From the NCBI RefSeq assembly GCF_018882155.1, contig NZ_JACVPA010000002.1:248001-312000 (forward strand): DNA of 64,000 nucleotides. Reading direction: 5' to 3'. The position numbers and the translations under genes are program-made. This document shows, piece by piece, positions 25,668-33,077 of the stretch; the stretch's first letter is position 1; each line of letters begins with the position of its first letter. The notes beneath the pieces were generated by a model. It ran no database searches, had not been told where the DNA came from, and saw only the letters and a list, made by a program, of their open reading frames with translations. The DNA comes from Polynucleobacter nymphae. Its GTDB lineage: Bacteria > Pseudomonadota > Gammaproteobacteria > Burkholderiales > Burkholderiaceae.

Positions 25668-28019
25668 GTGTCGATGAAGCCAGAAATCCTACCTTTTGCT
25701 CCAAGCTTGCCAAGCTATTGGCAGTCTATTTTGCAGGGCAAAAAATCACCGGTTCGTAGCCCAGATGCCTTGCTGGCATGGGTGGAGTTGGATTTAGATG
25801 CAGATCTGCGCTTTGAAAAAAGCCTGCTTTTACTGAGCCAAGACGGTCTTTTTTGGACTGACGGGAAGCAATTTCAGTCTTGGCCTATAGATCAGGGGCA
25901 GTATTTAGTTCATGGAGACCATGCGGGAGTCGGCCATCTCAGGCTAGAAACTGCTGACAGTTTGCTCAGGGCCTGGTATTTCACTCTTGCAGTAAATCCA
26001 CAAATTCTGCGTTTGCAATCCAGCTTTAAGCAACTTACCAGAGGTGAAGAGCAAAGCAAAGGCGAGTCAAGTGAGTACGACAAACAAGTTTGCCCAGTTT
26101 GCTTAAGTCCAAAATCTGCTAACTCAGATGCATGTCCTACTTGTGATCCAGAGGACGATACTCCGCCGTCTACATGGACTTTATTTAAGCTTTGGCGTTT
26201 TGCAAAACCATACAAAAAACAACTCGCACTCGGTTTTGTCCTGACTTTGCTGTCAACTGGCGCAACACTCATCCCACCTTATCTCACGATGCCATTGATG
26301 GACCATGTGTTGATTCCCTATGAGAAAGGTAATCCGATTGATTTTCATTTGGCCAGCATGTATTTACTCGCCTTGTTTGGCGCCGCCTTAGTAGCTTGGG
26401 GATTGGGTTGGTGGAAAACCTATTTACTAGCGCTTGTAAGCGAGCGGATTGGCGCTGATTTGCGCAACACCACCTTTGAGCATTTACTCAAGCTTTCTTT
26501 GGAATACTTTGGTGGCAAGAGAACGGGCGACCTGATTGCCCGTATCGGCGCTGAGACAGATCGTATCTGTGTTTTCCTCTCGCTGTATGCACTCGATTTT
26601 GTAACCGATGTCTTGATGATCACAATGACTGCTGCGATCTTGGTATCGATTGATCCATTGCTTGCTGTAGTCACTCTAGCGCCTTTGCCTTTTATTGTTT
26701 GGATGATTAATGCAGTGCGCGATAAGTTGCGCTTTGGTTTTGAAAAGATTGATCGCATCTGGTCCGAAGTGACGAATATTTTGGCAGATACGATTCCGGG
26801 AATTCGGGTGGTGAAAGCCTTTGCTCAAGAAGATCGTGAGCTTAAGCGTTTTGTGGATTCGAATAAACACAATCTTCAAATTAATGATCGCGTCAATCGT
26901 GTGTGGGGTCTGTTCTCGCCAACGGTTACCTTGTTGACTGAGACTGGTCTCTTAGTGGTTTGGGGTTTTGGTATATGGCAAGTGGCTCATCAGAAAATTT
27001 CTGTTGGCGTATTGATTGCCTTCCTTGCTTACATTGGCCGCTTCTATATCCGTCTAGATTCGATGAGCCGCATTGTTTCGCATACTCAAAAGGCTGCTGC
27101 AGGGGCTAAGCGAATTTTTGATATTTTGGATCACGTCTCTAGCGTTCCTGAGCCAATCAATCCCGCCCCTTTGATGGATGTAAAAGGCCGCATCGCTCTG
27201 CGTGGCGTGGGTTTCCGCTACGGTAATCGTGCGGTGTCCAAAGGCATTGATCTCGATATCGCTCCTGGCGAAATGATTGGTCTGGTAGGCCACAGTGGAT
27301 CTGGTAAGAGCACGCTAGTCAATTTGATTTGCCGTTTCTATGATGTCAGCGCAGGCGCCATTACTTTAGATGGGCGCGATATTCGCAGTATTGGTATTGC
27401 TGACTATCGCAAGCGCATCGGCCTAGTCTTACAAGAACCATTTTTGTTCTTTGGCACGATTGCAGAGAACATTGCATATGGCAAACCGGACGCTACTCGT
27501 GAAGAAATTATTGGGGCTGCGCGTGCCGCCCACGCCCATGAATTTATTCTGCGCCTGCCACTAGGTTATGACTCTCTAGTAGGGGAGCGTGGCCAGTCTT
27601 TATCAGGGGGTGAGCGTCAGCGGATTTCTATTGCGCGTGCATTACTCATCAATCCAAGCATCTTGATCTTGGATGAAGCTACGTCTTCAGTTGATACGAC
27701 TACTGAAAAAGAAATTCAGCGTGCATTAGACAACCTGGTTAAGGGTCGAACAACCATTGCGATTGCACATCGTTTATCGACCCTTAGAAAGGCTGATCGC
27801 CTTGTAGTGCTTGATAAGGGCGAGATTGTCGAGATCGGCTCGCACGACCAATTAATGGAAGCTCAGGGCGCTTACTACACTCTCTATCAGGCCCAACTGC
27901 GTCATGCTGCTGAGTTGGTTGAGGGCGGTGCGATTGGCGAGAGTCTTGAGGACTCGCAAGAGGAAACGCGAGAAGAAAAATTAGAAGTCATCGCTAAGAA
28001 CATTGGGGGTGGAGTATGA
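25668..28019 (+). CDS. ABC transporter with N-terminal extension and zinc ribbon (cyanophycin-associated type)
   Basis: Fused membrane-plus-ATPase half transporter, likely an exporter working as a dimer. From the GTG at 25668 (an ATG follows 6 bases on) it has 783 residues: an unusual N-terminal domain of about 135 residues; a Cx2C-x10-Cx2C zinc-ribbon-like element (Cys142/145/156/159); a six-helix exporter domain (about 185-480); and a nucleotide-binding domain with Walker A GHSGSGKST, signature LSGGERQ and Walker B ILILDEATSS. The C-terminal ~40 residues are Glu-rich. It overlaps the DUF1854 gene by 4 bases and is divergent from the cyanophycin genes. I recall this family being named by its association with cyanophycin metabolism; the cargo is unknown. 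Confidence 0.85.
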   Translation: MSMKPEILPFAPSLPSYWQSILQGKKSPVRSPDALLAWVELDLDADLRFEKSLLLLSQDGLFWTDGKQFQSWPIDQGQYLVHGDHAGVGHLRLETADSLLRAWYFTLAVNPQILRLQSSFKQLTRGEEQSKGESSEYDKQVCPVCLSPKSANSDACPTCDPEDDTPPSTWTLFKLWRFAKPYKKQLALGFVLTLLSTGATLIPPYLTMPLMDHVLIPYEKGNPIDFHLASMYLLALFGAALVAWGLGWWKTYLLALVSERIGADLRNTTFEHLLKLSLEYFGGKRTGDLIARIGAETDRICVFLSLYALDFVTDVLMITMTAAILVSIDPLLAVVTLAPLPFIVWMINAVRDKLRFGFEKIDRIWSEVTNILADTIPGIRVVKAFAQEDRELKRFVDSNKHNLQINDRVNRVWGLFSPTVTLLTETGLLVVWGFGIWQVAHQKISVGVLIAFLAYIGRFYIRLDSMSRIVSHTQKAAAGAKRIFDILDHVSSVPEPINPAPLMDVKGRIALRGVGFRYGNRAVSKGIDLDIAPGEMIGLVGHSGSGKSTLVNLICRFYDVSAGAITLDGRDIRSIGIADYRKRIGLVLQEPFLFFGTIAENIAYGKPDATREEIIGAARAAHAHEFILRLPLGYDSLVGERGQSLSGGERQRISIARALLINPSILILDEATSSVDTTTEKEIQRALDNLVKGRTTIAIAHRLSTLRKADRLVVLDKGEIVEIGSHDQLMEAQGAYYTLYQAQLRHAAELVEGGAIGESLEDSQEETREEKLEVIAKNIGGGV

Positions 28020-28483
28020 ATAAGACCCATCAACTAGAGCGCAATGCACTTGGAAGCTTGGTTTTCATTGATACCAAAGGTGAGCGCCATATTGGTGTAT
28101 ATCCGGTGCGAGCATTTCCGATTACTGCACCTGCAGCTGGCATCGGTATCATGAATCAATCTGGCAAAGAGGTTTGCTGGTTTTCAGATATTGTGCTGAT
28201 CCCGAAAGCAGAGCTCACCCTGATTGAAGAAGAATTGGCCGCGCGAGAATTTATGCCAGTTATTGAGAGAATTACCAAGGTCTCAACGTTTGCTACTCCT
28301 AGCATCTGGGATATCGAAACAGATCGAGGGACAACGCGTATTCGTCTTAAGGGTGAAGAAGATATTCGCAGAATTGCGGGCAACACTCTACTGATTGCTG
28401 ATTCAAACGGTCTACAGTTCCTGATTAAAGACTCTACGCAGCTCGATAAGCTCAGTAAAAAGCTCCTCGACCGCTTCCGCTAG
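28016..28483 (+). CDS. DUF1854 family protein (cyanophycin-associated)
   Basis: Protein of 155 residues without signal peptide or membrane segment, matching the DUF1854 pattern: 'SLVFIDTKGERHIGVYPVRAFPI' (quoted in part), a central 'SIWDIETDRGTTRI', and a C-terminal 'DSNGLQFLIKDSTQLDKLSKK'. The function is unknown. Its ATG overlaps the ABC transporter stop (ATGA), so it is probably a partner or regulator of that transporter. No catalytic motif is seen. Confidence 0.82.
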   Translation: MNKTHQLERNALGSLVFIDTKGERHIGVYPVRAFPITAPAAGIGIMNQSGKEVCWFSDIVLIPKAELTLIEEELAAREFMPVIERITKVSTFATPSIWDIETDRGTTRIRLKGEEDIRRIAGNTLLIADSNGLQFLIKDSTQLDKLSKKLLDRFR

Positions 28484-28498
28484 AATCAAAACAGATTC

Positions 28499-28574
28499 GC
28501 CGCTTTAGCTCAGTTGGTAGAGCAGTTCATTCGTAATGAAAAGGTCGCCAGTTCGATTCCGGCAAGCGGCACCA
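28499..28574 (+). tRNA. tRNA-Thr(CGT)
   Basis: 76-base cloverleaf with CCA encoded. Acceptor arm GCCGCTT (28499-28505) pairs with AAGCGGC (28564-28570); D arm GCTC...GAGC; anticodon loop TTCGTAA with anticodon CGT, reading ACG; T arm with GTTCGATTC. It closely resembles the E. coli thrW product. Confidence 0.95.
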
Positions 28575-28656
28575 AATTGAGTGCTCAAGGTGGATATTTG
28601 AGCTAATTCCTTGACTCTCAGGCGTTGATGCCCATTATTTTTTTAATTAAATCAAA

Positions 28657-28668
28657 GACTTATAAGTC
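28657..28668. repeat. 12-bp perfect palindrome
   Basis: GACTTATAAGTC lies between tRNA-Thr and the 35-residue gene, about 100 bases before the latter's start. It is a possible operator; the regulator is unknown. Confidence 0.3.
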
Positions 28669-28698
28669 AATTGTTGCTAACCAAGCATTTAAATCTTT

Positions 28699-28758
28699 TT
28701 AAGGGTTTACCCTAGATAAATCTCCAAATTAGGGTACAATATAAGTACTAACCCTTAA
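28699..28758 (+). promoter_or_regulatory. Nested inverted repeats and probable promoter of the 35-residue gene
   Basis: Outer arms TTAAGGGTT (28699-28707) and AACCCTTAA (28750-28758) enclose inner arms TACCCTA (28708-28714) and TAGGGTA (28730-28736); outer and inner left arms are contiguous. A TACAAT (28735-28740), a plausible -10 box, overlaps the right inner arm; no clear -35. The right outer arm overlaps the AAGGAG ribosome site. Protein binding here, or folding of a transcript started upstream, would hide the promoter or start. Confidence 0.5.
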
Positions 28759-28768
28759 GGAGATTCAA

Positions 28769-28876
28769 ATGACCCAGTTATTGAATATGTTTAACCGGCT
28801 TTTTTCTGAAAGCAAACCAGCTGCTCAGCAGCGTACCCGTCACTATGATTTTGATGGTGCATATGGCGGTATGTAA
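28769..28876 (+). CDS. Small protein of 35 residues, function unknown
   Basis: Short frame with unusually good expression signals: AAGGAG (28757-28762) 6 bases before the ATG, nested operator-like repeats upstream, and a strong terminator 21 bases after the stop. The product begins MTQLLNMFNRLFSES, a likely amphipathic helix, and ends in a polar RHYDFDGAYGGM tail. No signal peptide or cysteine. I do not recognise the family. The signals make it a real, monocistronic, probably well expressed gene rather than noise. Confidence 0.65.
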   Translation: MTQLLNMFNRLFSESKPAAQQRTRHYDFDGAYGGM

Positions 28877-28897
28877 TTCAAAAGAGTAGTTATCTGG

Positions 28898-28926
28898 AAA
28901 GCCACCTTCGGGTGGCTTTTTCTTTT
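28898..28926 (+). terminator. Strong intrinsic terminator after the 35-residue gene
   Basis: 9-bp stem AAAGCCACC/GGTGGCTTT with a TTCG tetraloop followed by TTCTTTT. It closes the small gene's transcript before the carrier gene. Confidence 0.9.
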
Positions 28927-29054
28927 GTTAAGCATCGCTAATCATCAAATAACCCTATTTGAGTCAAGGATTTAGCAAGGGTAATCACCAGTGCTGTATT
29001 CAGTGAATCTTGATTACTGTCAAGTACTAGTGGATATAAATGTTTAAAAATCAG

Positions 29055-29076
29055 TCACCACTTTATTTAGTGGTGA
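29055..29076 (+). promoter_or_regulatory. Hairpin in the leader of the MFS carrier gene
   Basis: Perfect 8-bp inverted repeat TCACCACT/AGTGGTGA with a 6-base loop, about 40 bases before the start codon at 29115. No U-run follows, so it is more likely a leader structure or operator than a terminator. The rest of the 28927-29114 gap shows no gene. Confidence 0.4.
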
Positions 29077-29114
29077 TGAGTGAATTTATAAAAAGTATAA
29101 ACAGGAGAATACAG

Positions 29115-30377
29115 ATGAGTAGCGAGAAAACTGCAGGACCTTTAGGAGGTCGTTGGTTTCAGCTTCTGATCGGCATCATATGTATGTCGATGATTGCAAA
29201 CTTGCAATATGGTTGGACTTTATTCGTAAACCCGATTGATGCAAAGTTTGGTTGGGGTCGAGCAGCCATTCAAGTTGCGTTCACGATTTTTGTATTAACT
29301 GAAACTTGGCTTGTTCCAATTGAAGGTTATTTAGTCGATAAGTTTGGTCCACGTCCAGTGGTTTTCTTTGGCGGACTGTTATGCGGCATCGGCTGGATGA
29401 TGAATGCTCATGCTGAAACATTGACCATACTGTATACCGCAGCTGCTGTGAGTGGTGTTGGCGCTGGTGCTGTTTACGGTACATGCGTAGGTAACGCGCT
29501 CAAGTGGTTCCCAGATCGTCGCGGCTTGGCTGCTGGTATGACTGCTGCTGGCTTTGGTGCGGGCTCTGCGTTGACGGTGATTCCAATTGCCAAAATGATC
29601 GCAGAACAAGGCTACCAAGAGACTTTCTGGTTCTTTGGTATTGGCCAAGGTGCGATTGTTGTGATTTTGAGTTTGCTCTTGTCTAAGCCTGTTAAAGGTG
29701 CCATCACTGCTGTTAAAGCAAGTGTTAGTCAGACTCGCAAAGATTTCCGCCCAATGGAAATGGTTAAGCAGCCTGTGTTTTGGATCATGTACATCATGTT
29801 CGTGATGGTTGCAGCTGGTGGCTTGATGGCAACTGCGCAATTGGCTCCAATTGCTAAAGACTTCCAGATTGCTGGCGTAACAGTGAGCTTGATGGGATTA
29901 GCATTACCTGCTTTGACTTTTGCATTGACGATTGACCGCGTATTGAACGGTTTAACCCGTCCATTCTTCGGTTGGGTATCTGACAAGATTGGCCGCGAGC
30001 AAACAATGACCATGTGCTTCACGTTTGAGTGCTTGGGTATTCTTGGTTTGTATTACTTCGGTCGTGATCCAGTGATGTTTGTTCTGTTGACTGGTCTCGT
30101 GTTCTTTGCTTGGGGTGAGATCTATAGCTTGTTCCCATCAACTAATGCGGATACATTCGGTTCAACTTATGCTGCTGGTAATGCAGGCCTCCTCTATACA
30201 GCGAAAGGTACTGCTTCATTGTTAGTGCCACTCTCCAGCGTATTGGTGGCTACAACCGGTGGTTGGGAAGTAGTGTTCTGGGTTGCCAGTATTTTGAACG
30301 GTACAGCTGCAATCTTGGCGTGGTTCGTATTGCGCCCAATGCGTCGCAAGTTGATCGAGCGCTCCGCTACGATGTAA
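29115..30377 (+). CDS. MFS carrier, oxalate:formate antiporter (OxlT) type
   Basis: Twelve-helix major-facilitator carrier of 420 residues, resembling OxlT-like anion exchangers: 'LQYGWTLFVNPIDAKFGWGRAAIQ' at the first helix (quoted in part), 'GYLVDKFGPRPVVFFGG' in loop 2-3, and 'RPFFGWVSDKIGRE' in loop 8-9. The start is ATG 29115 with AGGAG 7 bases upstream (29103-29107); a longer frame from 29040 would begin with unrelated residues. No oxalate-degrading enzymes lie nearby, so the substrate could be another organic acid. Confidence 0.85.
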   Translation: MSSEKTAGPLGGRWFQLLIGIICMSMIANLQYGWTLFVNPIDAKFGWGRAAIQVAFTIFVLTETWLVPIEGYLVDKFGPRPVVFFGGLLCGIGWMMNAHAETLTILYTAAAVSGVGAGAVYGTCVGNALKWFPDRRGLAAGMTAAGFGAGSALTVIPIAKMIAEQGYQETFWFFGIGQGAIVVILSLLLSKPVKGAITAVKASVSQTRKDFRPMEMVKQPVFWIMYIMFVMVAAGGLMATAQLAPIAKDFQIAGVTVSLMGLALPALTFALTIDRVLNGLTRPFFGWVSDKIGREQTMTMCFTFECLGILGLYYFGRDPVMFVLLTGLVFFAWGEIYSLFPSTNADTFGSTYAAGNAGLLYTAKGTASLLVPLSSVLVATTGGWEVVFWVASILNGTAAILAWFVLRPMRRKLIERSATM

Positions 30378-30398
30378 TTAAAGCTTCAGTAGTTCTTG

Positions 30399-30430
30399 AA
30401 AGGGGTCCAATAGGACCCCTTTTTCTTTTC
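30399..30430 (+). terminator. Intrinsic terminator of the MFS carrier gene
   Basis: 10-bp stem AAAGGGGTCC/GGACCCCTTT with an AATA loop followed by a T-rich run (TTTCTTTTC). Confidence 0.9.
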
Positions 30431-30467
30431 CAGACGCATGAAGCACTTGGGATAAAATCCACTAATC

Positions 30468-30842
30468 ATGAATTTCCGTCACCGCAAACTCGTTCACTGG
30501 CTTGCTGCAATAGCAATCGCGATGAGTGCGCTTGCGCCAGCGCTTTCACAGGCGGTATCCCTTGCAAAGGGTGGTAACGGTTTTGCCATGGAGATTTGCT
30601 CAGTAGATGGCAGCAAAATGCAGATCAGTGTTCAAGCTGATGAGCAGGCAGACCAGGTCAATTCAACCCAATCTTGTCCTTACTGCGTTACCCATTTCAG
30701 TGTGACACCAGCATTTAATACCAATTTGAGTTTTCAAGCGCCGCAAACTTTTGCGTTTCTACCCCAGCTCTTCTATCAATCACCTAAGCTACTTACAGTT
30801 TGGGTATCGCCTCCCTCTGCAGCACCTCCTACACAAGCCTAA
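30468..30842 (+). CDS. DUF2946-like exported protein
   Basis: 124-residue protein with an N-terminal hydrophobic signal (HWLAAIAIAMSALAPALSQA, residues about 10-29), a CPYC motif near residue 69-74 and a C-terminal hydrophobic patch and Pro-rich tail. This is the DUF2946 pattern, which is often found beside copper-handling or TonB-dependent genes. Downstream genes (outer-membrane-type protein, TlpA-like thioredoxin, PCu(A)C) support a copper or redox role in the envelope, by inference. Confidence 0.7.
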   Translation: MNFRHRKLVHWLAAIAIAMSALAPALSQAVSLAKGGNGFAMEICSVDGSKMQISVQADEQADQVNSTQSCPYCVTHFSVTPAFNTNLSFQAPQTFAFLPQLFYQSPKLLTVWVSPPSAAPPTQA

Positions 30843-30919
30843 ATCTTTTTAGGACATAGCAATGCTATGTATTTGGCAACCAAGTAAATAAGTTGCCGTG
30901 ATTTGTGTGGGGAATTCAA

Positions 30920-31990
30920 TTGAAGTTCAAGAAAATAGCAGTGGCGATAGCGTTTTTATTTCCAGCAACAGGTGTAATGGCGTGTGCGAGTTGTGGTTGC
31001 AGTTTAAATACGGATATTGGCACTCAGGGAATGGGGATGACCCCAGGCTGGTCATTAGATGTTCGTTATGACACTCTCAATCAGAATAAATTGCGCTATG
31101 GCACGAAGGGGATTGGCCAGGCTCAAGCTGCCAAGACTACCAATACTGCCACTGGTGCGCCCGCAGAAGTGGAGGGGTATACGCAGAATAATTACATCAC
31201 TGCTTCGTTGGATTACAACGATGGAGAGAGCTGGGGTGTGACTGCTGTGTTGCCATTCATCATGCGCAACCATATGACTTATGGATCAAATTCTGATGAG
31301 GGTACAGGAGGCTTTCCTACTGGAGAAAATGGCTATAGCTCTAAGGGCTCTGGTATTGGCGATATAAGAATTATTGGGCGCTACTTTGGTCTTGCAGAGC
31401 AAAAGGATTGGGGGATTCAGTTTGGCGTGAAGTTGCCGACCGGAAGTAATTCACAAAGTGCTGCTGCTAATTCAGGCGGGACTGTTGCAGTTGATCCTGG
31501 CCTTCAACGTGGTACCGGCTCTACAGACCTCATTGGTGGCATTTACAAATTTGGATTCGTAAATGATTTAGAAAATTGGGGGTATTTCGCACAGGCACAG
31601 TACCAAGCTGCTGTCATAGTAACTAATGTTCCTAATTCTTTGGTAGGTTTATCAAGCGGCCCAAGTGATTCGCCAACGATCACCACTGGTGGTTCTTATC
31701 GTCCAGGCAATTCACTGAATGTAAACGTAGGCGTAAATTACCAAGCTTTTGAGAAATGGGTTCCAACGCTACAGCTAAATGTGATTAACAAAAGGGCTGA
31801 TAGCGGAACTGCGGCCGATACTTGGGCAACTGGCGGAACACTTGCTTATCTAACGCCTGGAGTTTTATATCGATTGACAGAAAAAACTCAGATGTATGCC
31901 AATTTGCAATTGCCAGTTTATCAAAACGTGAATGGTATTCAGGTAGTCCCCTCGTTCATTGCCTCGATGGGCGTACGAGTTCACTTTTAA
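30920..31990 (+). CDS. Exported Cys-rich-leader beta-barrel-like protein, putative outer-membrane transporter
   Basis: 356-residue protein with a signal peptide (FKKIAVAIAFLFPATGVMA) immediately followed by CASCGCSLN, a Cys cluster that could bind metal or form disulfides. The rest is rich in alternating aromatic and polar strands and ends in aromatic VRVHF, an outer-membrane beta-barrel C-terminal signature. The start is TTG at 30920, with GGGGA 6 bases upstream; the GTG at 30905 overlaps that site. Similar proteins are annotated only as 'transporter'. It converges directly on the TlpA-like gene (adjacent stops). Confidence 0.7.
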   Translation: MKFKKIAVAIAFLFPATGVMACASCGCSLNTDIGTQGMGMTPGWSLDVRYDTLNQNKLRYGTKGIGQAQAAKTTNTATGAPAEVEGYTQNNYITASLDYNDGESWGVTAVLPFIMRNHMTYGSNSDEGTGGFPTGENGYSSKGSGIGDIRIIGRYFGLAEQKDWGIQFGVKLPTGSNSQSAAANSGGTVAVDPGLQRGTGSTDLIGGIYKFGFVNDLENWGYFAQAQYQAAVIVTNVPNSLVGLSSGPSDSPTITTGGSYRPGNSLNVNVGVNYQAFEKWVPTLQLNVINKRADSGTAADTWATGGTLAYLTPGVLYRLTEKTQMYANLQLPVYQNVNGIQVVPSFIASMGVRVHF

Positions 31991-32488
31991 TTACTGAGTA
32001 GATAAAAGTGGGGTAATGATTTCGTCAAGAAGTTTGGTATCGACTTTGGGATCACCAGTCAAGCCATTTTTACGAAGCTTTCCCTGCTTATCAATGATGA
32101 ATGAACTGGGTATACGCCAAATTCTGCCGTAACCTGAGTAATTCATTTGCTGTCTTTCTGCAAAGAGAAAGGAATAATTTTGCATGATTTGTTTTGCCTG
32201 GCCCATATCTGCAGGTTTATCTACGGTAATGGCAAGTACTTCGAAACCTTGAGACTTATTTTTCTTAAGGTAGGCTTCAATGGCAGGCATCTCTTCTCTG
32301 CAGGGTTCACACCAACTGGCCCAAAAGTTGACTAGCACTACCTTTCCTTTGTAGGCATGTAGTGAGAAGACTTTTCCATCCAAAAGCTCACCCTGAATAT
32401 CAGGGGCAGGATTTCCGAGTTCAAGCCCTGCATAAGCGGCAGATGACTGCAAAAGAATAATCAGTAGGAAGAGTCGAAAAGTCTGCAT
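31991..32488 (-). CDS. TlpA/ResA-like thiol:disulfide oxidoreductase
   Basis: Periplasmic thioredoxin-fold protein, 165 residues: signal peptide (1-20, ending AYA), then 'GNPAPDIQGELLDGKVFSL', the active site WASWCEPC with Cys60 and Cys63, and the cis-Pro region IPSSFIIDKQGKL. Family members keep cysteines reduced for cytochrome c or Cu-A assembly. It is divergent from the copper chaperone gene at 32543. Confidence 0.88.
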   Translation of the reverse strand: MQTFRLFLLIILLQSSAAYAGLELGNPAPDIQGELLDGKVFSLHAYKGKVVLVNFWASWCEPCREEMPAIEAYLKKNKSQGFEVLAITVDKPADMGQAKQIMQNYSFLFAERQQMNYSGYGRIWRIPSSFIIDKQGKLRKNGLTGDPKVDTKLLDEIITPLLSTQ

Positions 32489-32542
32489 AATATTGGGGAA
32501 ATCAGTTGATGCAATGTACCACTTTTTAATTGAGGGGCAAAA

Positions 32543-33007
32543 ATGAAGTCAAACATATTTTTAACAATGAGCATTGCCCTCGGCATTGCTTTTAGCGGCA
32601 ATGCCTTGGCTCAAAATGCCCTAGTTGGCCCAATCAAAATTGAGCACGCTTACACTCGGGCCACAATGCCGGGTCAACAAGTTGCTGGCGGCTTTATGAA
32701 GATTGAAAACAAAGGCGGCCCTGCTGATCAATTGGTTTCTGCTAGCTCACCAGTGGCGGGTGAAGTGCAGTTACATGAGATGTCAATGGAAGGTAACGTG
32801 ATGAAGATGCGCCAGGTGAAAGATATCTCAGTGCCAGCAGGCGGCTCTGTTGAGTTAAAGCCTGGTGGTTTACATCTGATGTTCATGAATATCAAGGCTC
32901 CACTGAGCGCTGGTGAAACAGTGCCTGTGAAATTGACATTTGCAAAGGCAGGCGAAGTTGAAGTGAAGATGCCTGTGAATGTGATGGGTCAGCACGTCAA
33001 ACAGTAG
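32543..33007 (+). CDS. Periplasmic copper chaperone PCu(A)C
   Basis: Delivers Cu(I) to the Cu-A site of cytochrome c oxidase in the periplasm. 154 residues with a signal peptide ending ALA near residue 23, and the family's His/Met copper ligands: LHEMSM near 75-80 and a later HLMFM near 113-117. A ribosome site (GAGGGG) lies about 6 bases before the ATG. It is closed by the terminator at 33032-33059. Confidence 0.92.
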   Translation: MKSNIFLTMSIALGIAFSGNALAQNALVGPIKIEHAYTRATMPGQQVAGGFMKIENKGGPADQLVSASSPVAGEVQLHEMSMEGNVMKMRQVKDISVPAGGSVELKPGGLHLMFMNIKAPLSAGETVPVKLTFAKAGEVEVKMPVNVMGQHVKQ

Positions 33008-33031
33008 GCTTGATTCAATAGCGCTAACAAA

Positions 33032-33059
33032 AAAGCCCCTAGTTTTACCTAGGGGCTTT
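33032..33059. terminator. Bidirectional terminator between the PCu(A)C gene and ilvD
   Basis: 11-bp stem AAAGCCCCTAG/CTAGGGGCTTT with a 6-base loop, an A-run on the left and T-rich bases on the right, so it can end both convergent transcripts. Confidence 0.88.
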
Positions 33060-33077
33060 CCTTTACTGATTTATTGA

